The notes beneath the pieces were generated by a model that did no database searches, was not told where the DNA came from, and saw nothing but the letters and a program-made list of their open reading frames with translations. Shown piece after piece: positions 33,822-42,474 of a DNA stretch of 64,000 bases. The first letter of the stretch is position 1. Every line of letters begins with the position of its first letter. The DNA lies in contig FZQZ01000012.1 in NCBI GenBank assembly GCA_900199555.1, positions 1 to 64,000 of the forward strand. Reading direction: 5' to 3'. The position numbers and the translations under genes are program-made. The DNA is from Prevotellaceae bacterium MN60. GTDB lineage: Bacteria; Bacteroidota; Bacteroidia; Bacteroidales; Bacteroidaceae.

Positions 33822-35252
33822 TTATCTATTCTTGTTCTCTACGTCAAACCACAGGCGTGTAGTCAGCTCGTCTGCTCCTTGGTGTGCCACAGCATGTTGA
33901 TAGCAGGTGCCGTTGAGCGACTGCTCTGTGGAAGGATAGAAGAAGCGGCGAGGATACTCGCCAGGAGCGAGAGCGGAATTAGGACCAGGCTGCAGCTGAG
34001 GGTAGCCAAGGCGGCGCAAATCGGTAAAGGCATCAGGACCTTGTCCGTAGTAGGCTATCCACTTCTGCCAACCGATGCGCTCTGCCCATGCGGTGGCATC
34101 GTAGGCTACTGATGACTGCTGCAGATAGGCTGTGCTATTGTTGATACCGTACTGTTGGAGTGATGCAGTGATAGCGTCATTAAATAGAGCCTCTGCATCG
34201 GCAGTGATAAATCCACGGGCTGCAGCTTCGGCAAAGTCGAACAAGACTTCGGCATAGGTGAAGAATACTGCTGGTGCCTCATCGGCAAGGAACTGACTGC
34301 CTGGGCGTGACAGGCGATAGAAACCCTGGTTGTTGGCAGCGTCGGCATTCAAGCCATTGGCTGCACCGGTATAGTTGGTCACCGACTGGTCTTGTGGCAG
34401 TTGTGCGAACACCGCTAAGCGCGGGTCGTTCAGTTCGGTTAACTTGTCAACCAAGGTCTTCGATACGCGCTGGTCATCACGTGCAGAGAAAGCCGATGCC
34501 CATGGATTCCATTGTGGCGATGGGGCAAATTGGAATTGTGCTATATCGTCGTTGCTGCTGATAAGTGACGAGCGATTGTTGTAGAGCGTGGCAATGATAT
34601 TGCTGGCAGTGGCAGCATCGCGATCGGCAATCTCCAATGCTATTCTCAAGCGTAGTGAACGAGCAAACTTCTTCCATTGGGCAATGTTGTTGTCGAAGAT
34701 GAGGTCGCCCTCGATAGCTGCACCTGTGGTCTGTAACAAAGCATCGGCACTTTCCAAATCAGTCAGCAGTCCACGCAATACGGTTTCCTGTGTGTCGTAG
34801 GCTGGTGTAACGCTCTTTCCGTACTCTGTATAGGGAATGTCACCATACAGGTTGGTCAGCAGAAGGAATGTCCACGAGCGCAATACTTGTGCCACACCGC
34901 GATAGTTGTCGTTGGCAGCTTCAGACTGCTGAATGGTGGTCAGGTCGGTCAGTAGCGACGCGTATGCCCTGTCCCACGTTGTTGAGAATGAAGTGTTAGT
35001 AACATTGTAGCAGTCGGGCTCCGTATATTGTATCTTTGCCCAGTGCTGCACCCACAGTAGCGTAGAGTTGTAGTTGGTACTCTCTCCCCAATACAGGTTG
35101 GCGGCATGGTATTCTACTGCTGTCAGCAGATGACCAGGCAACGGATTCTCTGTAGCATTAGGATTCTTGTTGATATTCTCCAGTTCGCTGTCGCAACTGG
35201 CTATGGTGAGTGTCAACAGTAGTAGGGCGATAGATTGATATATTGTCTTCAT
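33822..35252 (-). CDS. SusD/RagB-like nutrient-binding outer membrane lipoprotein
   Basis: The 476-residue product has a lipoprotein signal with Cys20 (TIASCDSEL), followed by LENINKNPNATENPLPG, the start of the SusD-like_2 type. It has TPR-like helical content, YTEYGKSVTP, LRSWTFLLLTNLYGDIPY and a C-terminal RRFFYPSTEQSLN. SusD-like proteins form the lid over a SusC barrel and capture the ligand at the surface. There are no glycosidases in the operon, so a sugar polymer is less likely than a peptide or amino-acid-type ligand. Confidence 0.92.
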   Translation of the reverse strand: MKTIYQSIALLLLTLTIASCDSELENINKNPNATENPLPGHLLTAVEYHAANLYWGESTNYNSTLLWVQHWAKIQYTEPDCYNVTNTSFSTTWDRAYASLLTDLTTIQQSEAANDNYRGVAQVLRSWTFLLLTNLYGDIPYTEYGKSVTPAYDTQETVLRGLLTDLESADALLQTTGAAIEGDLIFDNNIAQWKKFARSLRLRIALEIADRDAATASNIIATLYNNRSSLISSNDDIAQFQFAPSPQWNPWASAFSARDDQRVSKTLVDKLTELNDPRLAVFAQLPQDQSVTNYTGAANGLNADAANNQGFYRLSRPGSQFLADEAPAVFFTYAEVLFDFAEAAARGFITADAEALFNDAITASLQQYGINNSTAYLQQSSVAYDATAWAERIGWQKWIAYYGQGPDAFTDLRRLGYPQLQPGPNSALAPGEYPRRFFYPSTEQSLNGTCYQHAVAHQGADELTTRLWFDVENKNR

Positions 35253-35271
35253 AATGTATTGCGTTTTTTAT

Positions 35272-38200
35272 TTAGAATTTAACAACGATGTTTACTCCAT
35301 AGGTGCGTGCTGTGGGCAGTGTGTAAGCCTCTACACCTTGTGCGTTGCCAGCAGTGATGGCTGCCTCTGGGTCAATGTTGTCGGCCTCCTTGTAGATAGT
35401 CCACAGGTTGCGTGCGGTAAAGGTAACACTTGCCCCCTGCAAACCCAATACACTATAGAGAGACTGAGGAACCTGATAGCTCAGTGACAGTTCGCGCAGC
35501 TTAACAAATGAGGCGTCGTAAACGTTAGCTTCAGCAATGTTATACAAACGGTGATAATAGTTCTCGGCAGAAACGATGGTGGTATTCTTCTGACCATTTT
35601 CAGTTACACCGTTAACAATGATACCATCTTGATATACGCGAGTCTGCGTGCCATTGATGTTGGCATAATACAGACCGGCATTATTGGTGGTATAATCTGG
35701 CTGGTTAATCTGTATGCGGTTGCCATTGTCGATATAGTACCACAGACCACCGTGTTCGGCATCACGACCAGGCAGTGTGTTCTCCAGTACACCCGTGTAG
35801 CGACCTGTCTTGTTGGTGTTAGAGAAGATAGAGCCTCCGAAGCTGGCATCAATTAGGAATGACAGGGTAAAGTCCTTATACTTGAAACTGTTCTGGATGC
35901 CTCCAATCCAGTCGGGCGAGAACTTACCCAACGTCTTTGAGGTTGATGACACCTTAGGCAGACCGTTGGCATCGACAACGATATTGCCTGCTGCATCACG
36001 GATGTAGGCTGAGCCGTAAAGCGTTCCGTAAGCCTCGCCTACAGATGCGAGAACCTGAATGCCTGATGAGTAAAGCTGATAGCTGGTAATCAGGCCTTCT
36101 GGATCCAACTTTACCACCTCGCTCTTGTTATGGCCGTAGTTAATGTCAACATCCCATTGGAAATTCTTATTCTTGATAGGAGTGATGCCTAACTGCAACT
36201 CATAACCCTTGTTGCGGATGTGGCCGGCATTGCGCACCTGGCTGGTGTAGCTGCTGGCTGCTGTGGTAGCGAGACGCAGTATCTGGTCTTTACTGTCGGT
36301 CTGATACCAAGAGATGTCGAAACGCAAACGGTCGTTCAGCAGACGAGCCTCTAAGCCTGCCTCCCACGAGGTGGTGCGCTCTGGTTTCAGGTTGCGGTTC
36401 TTGCCCTCTCCAGTAGTTGTTTGAAGAGGATTGCCCTTGAATGCAGTTTCAGAGGTATAGACAGTTGCCAACTGATAGGGGTCGGCATCAGAACCTACTT
36501 GCGACCAACCACCGCGCAATTTCAGGTAGTTGAGGGTGTTGCTCTGCAGTCCCAGTGCTTCGCTCAGCAATACGCTGGCTGTTACTGACGGATAGAAATA
36601 TGAGTTGTTAGATGAGGGTAAGGTGGATGACCAGTCGTTGCGGCCCGTTACATTCAGGAATGCCCAGTCGCGATAGCCTATCTGTGCCGAACCATACAAG
36701 CCATATTGGCGCAGACGATAGAAATAGTTGTTTGATGTCAGCTGGTCGCGTGAATTGGTTAGTGTATAGAGGTCAGCTACAGCCAAGCGGGGCGCTGCCT
36801 GATAGTTGTTTTCGTACTGCTTGTTGCGTACGTTGAAACCTGCCAGCGCATTCAGCGTGAAGTCGTCGCTCAGCTTCTTGTTGTAGGTGGCAGTCAGTTC
36901 CGTATTGTTTTCTTGTACGGTATAGGCATCCTCCTCATATTTACCATAGGGTGTACCGCTGGTTCCCCATTTTACCTGTCCCTTACGGCGATCTTGATAC
37001 CAGTCGGTGCTGGTGCGGAAGCGCAAATCCAGGCCGTCGATGATGTGGAATACAGCATGCAAGTCACCAATCAGGCGATGGCGCTCCTGAGAATAAGTAT
37101 TATAGTAAGCACTCCAGTAGGGGTTTGAGTAGTAGCTGGCATTCCAGTTGCGTGCATAATCCTCACGCAGCGAAGCATCGTTTACCTGACGACCAAACCA
37201 GAGGTACTGCAACATCACAGAGTTGGAACGGTAGTTAGAACCCGAGGCACCAGCGGTACCAGGAATGTTGGGCGCTGTATAGACAATATAGTTGGCAGTG
37301 GCACCAACGTTCAGCCAAGGTGCCAGTTTGTAGTCTACGTTCAAGTCGATATTGGTCTTGCGGTTTGAAGAGCCCTCCACGATGCTTCGCTGATATTCAT
37401 GGTTGAAGCCTAAACGGAACTGATACTCGTCGTTGGCACGGGCTATCGATAAGCCTGTACTCTGTGTAAGACCAGTGCGGAAGTAGTCTTTTACGTTGTT
37501 AGGATGTGATACCCATGGGGTGGCGGTGCGATTACCATTAGCATCCAGCGGACTGTCAAACTGAGGTATCAGCAGACCGATGTCCAGCTTTGGACCCCAG
37601 CTCTCGTCAACACCATCGTTGATACCAGCACCCTTACCGTCAATATAGCTAAACTGACCTCCAGCACCCTGTCCGAAGATATCCTGGAACTTAGGCAGGT
37701 TGGCGGCTGTAGAGAACTGAGTGGTAGAGTGAACGGTGATGCCCAGTCCCTTGCTGCCTTTACCAGTCTTAGTGGTAATGACGATAGCACCATGGGCAGC
37801 ACGAGCACCATAAAGGGCTGCAGCATTAGGACCTTTTAGTACGGTAATTGACTCGATGTCCTGAGGATTCAAATCGGCAATGGCATTCTTGGGGTCGCGA
37901 CCTTGCGTCTGAGCATTCAGTTGCGAGTTGTCAACGGGAATACCATCGACAATAAACAGAGGTTGGTTCTCACCCGCAATAGATGTCTCACCACGGATTA
38001 CGATACGACTTGAGCCCACGTCACCCTGTGTGTTGGTGATGCGAACACCTGCCAGCTTACCCTCTAACGAGTTCAACAGGTTGTTTGACTTGCTTTGTAC
38101 CAGTTCGTCGCTGGTTAGTCCCTGTGCAGCATATCCCAGCGCTTTCTTGTCGCGTGAGATGCCTAATGCTGTTACCACCACCTCACTGAGATAGTTAGGT

Positions 38201-38499
38201 ACTTCCACCAGTTTAATGTCCACTGGTTCGTCGAAATCGTAGACGTCAATAGCAAGTGGACGATATCCGATAAACTCCACCTGCAGTGTTAGCGGAGCCT
38301 CCTTTTTTGTCTTCAGCGAAAAGTTACCTGTTGCGTTGGTAACCACGCCTTGATTCTTCTCGCTTTTTACGATAACCGATGCACCAATCAGTGGTTCGCC
38401 AGTGCTTGCATCGGTAATGTGACCTGTGATTAGGTTTTGTGCAACAGCCAATAAGGGGCTGATTGCAACGAGTGTTGCAACAAAAAATCTTTTTACCAT
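35272..38499 (-). CDS. SusC/RagA family TonB-dependent outer membrane transporter
   Basis: The 1075-residue product has a signal peptide (mature N-terminus predicted at Gln21), a carboxypeptidase-like regulatory domain (ITGHITDASTGEPLIGASVIV, residues 23-105), the plug domain (SEVVVTALGISRDKKALGYA, IRGETSIAGENQPLFIVDGIPVDN) and a long C-terminal beta-barrel ending TYGVNIVVKF. It actively imports a ligand with TonB energy and pairs with the SusD-like protein encoded 19 nt downstream. The upstream binding protein gene ends 13 nt before it. Confidence 0.96.
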   Translation of the reverse strand: MVKRFFVATLVAISPLLAVAQNLITGHITDASTGEPLIGASVIVKSEKNQGVVTNATGNFSLKTKKEAPLTLQVEFIGYRPLAIDVYDFDEPVDIKLVEVPNYLSEVVVTALGISRDKKALGYAAQGLTSDELVQSKSNNLLNSLEGKLAGVRITNTQGDVGSSRIVIRGETSIAGENQPLFIVDGIPVDNSQLNAQTQGRDPKNAIADLNPQDIESITVLKGPNAAALYGARAAHGAIVITTKTGKGSKGLGITVHSTTQFSTAANLPKFQDIFGQGAGGQFSYIDGKGAGINDGVDESWGPKLDIGLLIPQFDSPLDANGNRTATPWVSHPNNVKDYFRTGLTQSTGLSIARANDEYQFRLGFNHEYQRSIVEGSSNRKTNIDLNVDYKLAPWLNVGATANYIVYTAPNIPGTAGASGSNYRSNSVMLQYLWFGRQVNDASLREDYARNWNASYYSNPYWSAYYNTYSQERHRLIGDLHAVFHIIDGLDLRFRTSTDWYQDRRKGQVKWGTSGTPYGKYEEDAYTVQENNTELTATYNKKLSDDFTLNALAGFNVRNKQYENNYQAAPRLAVADLYTLTNSRDQLTSNNYFYRLRQYGLYGSAQIGYRDWAFLNVTGRNDWSSTLPSSNNSYFYPSVTASVLLSEALGLQSNTLNYLKLRGGWSQVGSDADPYQLATVYTSETAFKGNPLQTTTGEGKNRNLKPERTTSWEAGLEARLLNDRLRFDISWYQTDSKDQILRLATTAASSYTSQVRNAGHIRNKGYELQLGITPIKNKNFQWDVDINYGHNKSEVVKLDPEGLITSYQLYSSGIQVLASVGEAYGTLYGSAYIRDAAGNIVVDANGLPKVSSTSKTLGKFSPDWIGGIQNSFKYKDFTLSFLIDASFGGSIFSNTNKTGRYTGVLENTLPGRDAEHGGLWYYIDNGNRIQINQPDYTTNNAGLYYANINGTQTRVYQDGIIVNGVTENGQKNTTIVSAENYYHRLYNIAEANVYDASFVKLRELSLSYQVPQSLYSVLGLQGASVTFTARNLWTIYKEADNIDPEAAITAGNAQGVEAYTLPTARTYGVNIVVKF

Positions 38500-38512
38500 A
38501 AGTCTGTGCTTT

Positions 38513-39397
38513 TTATTTTAAATTCAACAATCCAAATTCGTGATTATATTGGGTGCCAGCTGTAACTATCCAGTTTAAGAATTGTTTGATGTCATCGTCA
38601 GTAGAATGATAGCTGACACCAATCTTCTCGATAGCTACCTCTGATATATTACTATTTTCCAAAATAGAAATAAGCTCATCAAGAGTGACCTTGTTAGAAA
38701 AAGAATCCTCAAGGCTCTTCTTTACATCGATGCCGATGATAGTCAGATTACTTTTGACGTGGCGGCTTTCTAAATCGAAAATGTTGGGGAGGGCATTGAA
38801 TGAGATACCAAGTGGATCTTTCGATATTGCAGTGTTTAGAAATAAATCGTCACCGGCAATTCGCTTTCCTCGAAAGTTGCTACTCTCTTCGCCTAAGTTG
38901 CGTGCAAACGATGTCGCTACCGATGAAGCATTGCTGCCACTATAAATAACAAGGTCCTCAAACTGGCTGCTTTTCTTGGCATCCTCCTCAAGTTCGTTAT
39001 CAAGGAAATATAGTTGTTTGAGTTTCTTGGAGTTTAGATGTTTCCCCTCCAAGACCTTAGCAGCCTCACTGCCACTGGCAGTGATAGGCAATACGGCAAA
39101 CTTGCCGAAATAAACAACGTGGCTAAAGTCTTGAGATGGGGCTTCTTGATTGTTGAATACAACATTCAAGTCGTTGACACTTGACTGTTGACTGCCTTTG
39201 GCAATCTGAAATTCTACACCAGGCTGTGTCTTTGCGTATTCTGTAATCCATTTCTCTACCAATGGTTGTGCGAATCGTGGAACTTTTACGTAGCGCACAT
39301 TCCTTGTCTCCGAGGAATTGGTAGAGTTATTCTCAGCCCCAATAGGGCTGACGTTGATGCTCAATAAAAATGTGATTGCTAACGCTATTTTCTTCAT
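38513..39397 (-). CDS. periplasmic phosphate-binding-like (PBP-like) protein
   Basis: The 294-residue product has a signal peptide (cleavage predicted near GAEN). The fold pattern is of a PstS/PBP-like-2 substrate-binding domain: RFAQPLVEKWITEYAKTQPG near the start, VVYFGKFAVLPITASGSEAA, LKQLYFLDNELEEDA, VIYSGSNASSVATSFARNL and ISKDPLGISFNALPNIFD. No ABC permease genes are nearby; it heads an operon with SusC, SusD and TlpA-like genes, so it may hand over or sense the ligand of that system. The ligand is unknown. Its first 65 nt overlap the Cys-rich leader ORF in another frame. Confidence 0.75.
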   Translation of the reverse strand: MKKIALAITFLLSINVSPIGAENNSTNSSETRNVRYVKVPRFAQPLVEKWITEYAKTQPGVEFQIAKGSQQSSVNDLNVVFNNQEAPSQDFSHVVYFGKFAVLPITASGSEAAKVLEGKHLNSKKLKQLYFLDNELEEDAKKSSQFEDLVIYSGSNASSVATSFARNLGEESSNFRGKRIAGDDLFLNTAISKDPLGISFNALPNIFDLESRHVKSNLTIIGIDVKKSLEDSFSNKVTLDELISILENSNISEVAIEKIGVSYHSTDDDIKQFLNWIVTAGTQYNHEFGLLNLK

Positions 39398-39515
39398 ATT
39401 GGTTCTTTTTTACTTGTTCTATACCTGTTAAATAACTAATTAACCCATTCTTCTCTGTCATCATCATTCGACAACAACAGCAGTGCATTCGCATATCCAT
39501 TTTCATCGTTCTCAT
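39333..39515 (-). CDS. Cys/Met-rich leader ORF upstream of the binding protein-SusCD-TlpA operon
   Basis: The 60-codon ORF starts about 40 nt after the predicted transcription start. It begins MRTMKMDMRMHCCCCRMMM: eight Met codons and four consecutive Cys codons (39471-39482, TGC then three TGT). It ends 65 nt inside the binding-protein gene in a different frame. The rest is unremarkable. It is best read as a leader peptide in which ribosomes stall at Cys (or Met) codons when the amino acid is scarce, not as a functional protein; this mechanism is inferred by analogy to Cys-rich leader peptides known in actinobacteria. Confidence 0.65.
   Translation of the reverse strand: MRTMKMDMRMHCCCCRMMMTEKNGLISYLTGIEQVKKNQYEENSVSNHIFIEHQRQPYWG
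39455..39480 (-). promoter_or_regulatory. hairpin formed by the Cys codons of the leader ORF
   Basis: CTGTTGTTGTC (39480-39470) can pair in all 11 positions, with G-U wobbles, with GATGATGACAG (39465-39455) around a GAAT loop. The 5' arm is the Cys codons and the 3' arm is the following Met codons, so a ribosome halted at Cys would keep it open. Confidence 0.6.
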
Positions 39516-39562
39516 CTCTTTTATTCTTTAATATATAACAAGGAATTTTTTTCTTCTGGGTG

Positions 39563-39570
39563 CAAAGGTA
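39563..39570 (-). promoter_or_regulatory. -7 element of the leader/binding protein/SusCD/TlpA operon
   Basis: The minus strand reads TACCTTTG followed by CACCC; the leader to the binding-protein ATG is about 160 nt. Confidence 0.75.
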
Positions 39571-39611
39571 CGGCGAAATCTGAAATCCTACAATCCCGAT
39601 AGTGTGGCATA

Positions 39612-40784
39612 TTATATACCCAATGTATGGTATAGGCGTTCTAACGCTTCGTGTAGTATACTGCGTGGTGTGCCTACATTCATACGCATAAATCCCTCAC
39701 CGCCAGGACCAAACATCGCACCGTCGTTTAGTGCTAAGTGAGCCTGATTGACAAAACGGTCTATCAGTTCATCGTGCGACAATTCTAATGCCCTGCAGTC
39801 TAACCATACCAAGAAGGATGCTTCGGGACGTACGGGCTTAATCAGTGGTATGCGAGTGCGGCAGTAGTCCTCTACATAGCGTATATTGTCCTCTACATAT
39901 CTCAACATTTGCTGGCGCCATTCTTCCCCCTGCTGATAGGCAGCAATGGTAGCTAAAGGAGAGAATAGGGGAGGGTCGTTCAGTTCGTTGGCCTCGAGCC
40001 ATGTGTAGAATTTGCGGCGTATCGAATCGTTAGGTACGATGGCGTAGGAACTGACGATGCCTGCGATGTTGAACGTCTTTGATGGAGCACCGAATGTAAT
40101 ACTGCACTGGGCAGCCTCCTCGCTCACTCTGGCAAAGGGCGTGTGACGATATCCGAATAGTGCCATGTCGCTATGTATCTCGTCAGAGATGACGATGATG
40201 TTGCGCTCGTAACAAAAGTGAGCCAACCGTCTAAGTGTTTCTGCACTCCAACAGATGCCTGCCGGATTGTGGGGATTACTCAGAATCAGCAGACGACACT
40301 TCTCGTCAGTCACCTCTGCCAGTTGTTCAAAGTCCATGTCGTAACTGCCATCCTCGCGTAGCTTCAGTGGATTATACACCACCTCACGACCGTTACCCTT
40401 TGGCGTTAAGCGGAAAGGGTGATAGACTGGAGGTTGTATGATGACCTTCTCATCCTCTTTCGTAAACACGTTGACGGCCATACCGATGCCCTTTACGATG
40501 CCTGGTATGTAGGTCAGCCATTCTTTGCGTATCGTCCACTGATGGTGGTCTTTTATCCATTGGATGATGGTCTCCCACAATTCAGCAGGTACCACCGTAT
40601 AACCAAACAGCGAGTGATTAAGTCGCTGACGTAGTGATTCCGTGATAAAGGCTGGCGTCTCGAAGTCCATATCTGCCACCCATAGTGGTAGCAGGTCGCT
40701 GCGTCCGTAGCGTTCCTCTAATACCTCATGCTTCAGGTCGCCACTGCCCGTACGGTCTATTATTTTGTCAAAGTTATAAGTCAT
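39612..40784 (-). CDS. MalY/PatB-type PLP-dependent C-S beta-lyase / aminotransferase (second paralogue)
   Basis: The 390-residue product has the MalY signature (LLPLWVADMDFETPAFI), NPHNPAGICWS, SDEIHSDMALF, and the PLP lysine in GAPSKTFNIAGI. It resembles the protein at 20552-21700 in layout but is clearly diverged. It would cleave cystathionine or cysteine S-conjugates. Its start overlaps the end of the upstream trans-sulfuration-type gene by 11 nt, so the two are translationally coupled, and it lies directly upstream of the sulfur-flavoured uptake operon. Confidence 0.9.
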   Translation of the reverse strand: MTYNFDKIIDRTGSGDLKHEVLEERYGRSDLLPLWVADMDFETPAFITESLRQRLNHSLFGYTVVPAELWETIIQWIKDHHQWTIRKEWLTYIPGIVKGIGMAVNVFTKEDEKVIIQPPVYHPFRLTPKGNGREVVYNPLKLREDGSYDMDFEQLAEVTDEKCRLLILSNPHNPAGICWSAETLRRLAHFCYERNIIVISDEIHSDMALFGYRHTPFARVSEEAAQCSITFGAPSKTFNIAGIVSSYAIVPNDSIRRKFYTWLEANELNDPPLFSPLATIAAYQQGEEWRQQMLRYVEDNIRYVEDYCRTRIPLIKPVRPEASFLVWLDCRALELSHDELIDRFVNQAHLALNDGAMFGPGGEGFMRMNVGTPRSILHEALERLYHTLGI

Positions 40785-41955
40785 CTTGTAGGGCTTGTAT
40801 GATGTCGTTGATAATATCCTCAGTATTTTCCAATCCTATAGAGAGTCTAATGGTAGTCTGGCGCACATCCATCGCTTTTAGTTGTTCCTCAGAGAACAAA
40901 CCAAAAATGGTTGATGCAGGATGGATAGCCAGTGTTCGATTGTCGAAAAGATTGGTGGCGCGATGTACTAGTTGTAGCTTGTTTAGAAAACGAAAACATG
41001 CCTCTTTAGATGCTAAGTCAATAGTTAGCATAGCGCCTGATGTGCTATTAAACTGCTTGCGAGCGAGGGTATAGTAGGGGTTATCTTTTAGTCCGATGTA
41101 GTTGACGTGATGAATTGCAGACTGTTCTTTCAGTGTCTCGGCTATCTTTTGTGCATTAGAAGCTTGTCGCTGATAGCGGACATCTAGTGTTTCCAAACCA
41201 AGCGTCTGCATATAGGCAGCCTGTGGTGTCATGTAAGCTCCCAGATTAAACAATAGCTCGTACTTTAGGCGCTGATTAATGGCAGGGAATGTACCATAGT
41301 CGATAACCAGACCGCCAAGCGAAGTACCACCACCCGAGATATATTTTGTACTCGACACAACCTCGATGTCTACGCCTAATTGCTTCAGCGATGTTTCTGT
41401 AAAAGGAATCGCAGTCGAGTCAACAATCAAGGGAATAGCCTTCTTGTGGGCGATCTCTGCCAGTGACTGCAAATCGGCAACTTCTAACTGAGGGTTGGTC
41501 AGAACCTCCAAAAACACACAGCAGGTGTTCTCATTAATGGCATCCTCTACAGCCTGCAGATTTGTGAGATCGCAGAATCGTGGCTCAACACCATAGCGAT
41601 TCAGCGTCTTACTGATAAGCGCTAGCGTATTACCAAATAGGTGGTGAGTCGTAACGATATTCTTTTTCTGTTCGGCTACTGCCAGTAGTGTATTACTGAT
41701 AGCTGCCATTCCAGAGTTGAATGCCGTGACGTGTTCGGCACTGGTCAGCGCTTTTACGCGCTGCTCCAAATTGGTCACAGTGGGGTTCTCTACTCGGGCG
41801 TAGTCAGGTGCCTTGATACGATTACAAAACGCATCGGCCATTTCTTGTGCATCCTGAAACTCAAACGCCACATTATTATATATGGGTACGGCCAATGAAC
41901 CGTAGACGTCTGGTCGTACATAGGGTGTGTTGATAGCGATAGTTTGTTTCTTCAT
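40774..41955 (-). CDS. Cys/Met metabolism PLP enzyme (trans-sulfuration family)
   Basis: The 393-residue product belongs to the family of cystathionine gamma-synthase, O-acetylhomoserine sulfhydrylase and methionine gamma-lyase. It has YARVENPTVTNLEQRVKAL, FNSGMAAISNTLLA, VDSTAIPFTE, the PLP lysine in VSSTKYISGGGTSLGG and the C-terminal LAIHPASTIFGLFSEEQL, RLSIGLENTEDII. I cannot tell which reaction it performs; the GGGTSLGG loop and HPAST end favour an O-acetylhomoserine sulfhydrylase-like or lyase activity. It has its own promoter and is coupled to the MalY-type gene. Confidence 0.9.
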   Translation of the reverse strand: MKKQTIAINTPYVRPDVYGSLAVPIYNNVAFEFQDAQEMADAFCNRIKAPDYARVENPTVTNLEQRVKALTSAEHVTAFNSGMAAISNTLLAVAEQKKNIVTTHHLFGNTLALISKTLNRYGVEPRFCDLTNLQAVEDAINENTCCVFLEVLTNPQLEVADLQSLAEIAHKKAIPLIVDSTAIPFTETSLKQLGVDIEVVSSTKYISGGGTSLGGLVIDYGTFPAINQRLKYELLFNLGAYMTPQAAYMQTLGLETLDVRYQRQASNAQKIAETLKEQSAIHHVNYIGLKDNPYYTLARKQFNSTSGAMLTIDLASKEACFRFLNKLQLVHRATNLFDNRTLAIHPASTIFGLFSEEQLKAMDVRQTTIRLSIGLENTEDIINDIIQALQDDL

Positions 41956-41974
41956 TTGTTTAGTTTTACGGGTG

Positions 41975-41982
41975 CAAAGGTA
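41975..41982 (-). promoter_or_regulatory. -7 element of the trans-sulfuration gene pair
   Basis: The minus strand reads TACCTTTG followed by CACCCG; the leader is about 15 nt. Confidence 0.7.
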
Positions 41983-42272
41983 CTAAAGAAGCCCTTTTTG
42001 ACCAAAAATTCTTTAAATTACAGAAAATAATCCTGTCAATAGGGCTTGTTTTCGAAAGTCTTTTCTTTTCTCAGTCTTTCTCCTCTTTATTTTAGAATAA
42101 TATTCTGCTATCCGTATTTTACTTATATTTCTTGCTCCTTACGAAAAAAGATGATTGTCTATGTTTGGATATACGATTCGTTTAACATTACTTCAAGACA
42201 TAAAAAAATCTAATAACGTTAAATAATGTTATATTATACATGCTAAATGTTGTGCGTCTCATTATAATTATG
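41983..42272. other. AT-rich divergent intergenic region
   Basis: This 290-bp gap between the trans-sulfuration gene promoter and the rplC promoter contains no gene that I see. It is very AT-rich near the rplC promoter, with the imperfect repeats AATAACGTTA and AATAATGTTATATTAT (42220-42237), which may act as an upstream activating sequence. Confidence 0.5.
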
Positions 42273-42280
42273 TACCTTTG
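42273..42280 (+). promoter_or_regulatory. -7 element of the rplC (S10-type) ribosomal operon
   Basis: TACCTTTG followed by CAGCCGC, the same context as the rpsL promoter. It gives the ribosomal genes after the split their own start. Confidence 0.75.
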
Positions 42281-42286
42281 CAGCCG

Positions 42287-42474
42287 CTAAAGTGAGTATT
42301 GCGCTGGTCCGTAGGCTAACAATACGCTGACAAAGAGCAACTTAACCTTCAAGTGAGAAGAAGTGAGTGCGGTTCTTTTTAGGTGTATTTTGCGGATACA
42401 ATTGTGGTACGGCACTTAAAAAGAGAATATATTCAAATAACATTATTATTATTATTTTTAATTTTTAAACTGAA
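42287..42474 (+). promoter_or_regulatory. structured leader of the rplC operon
   Basis: The ~190-nt leader has GTATTG (42296 region) facing CAATAC (42322 region) and a second stem where TTCTTTTTAGGTG (42373-42385) pairs with CACTTAAAAAGAG (42413-42425). It is a candidate for ribosomal-protein autoregulation, as L4 does on the S10 leader of E. coli, but the structure is not the E. coli one. Confidence 0.5.

Noticed and set aside
26548..42474. Whole insert as one integrative element
   Set aside because: No integrase, relaxase, transposase or terminal repeats were seen; the gap has several independent transcription units.
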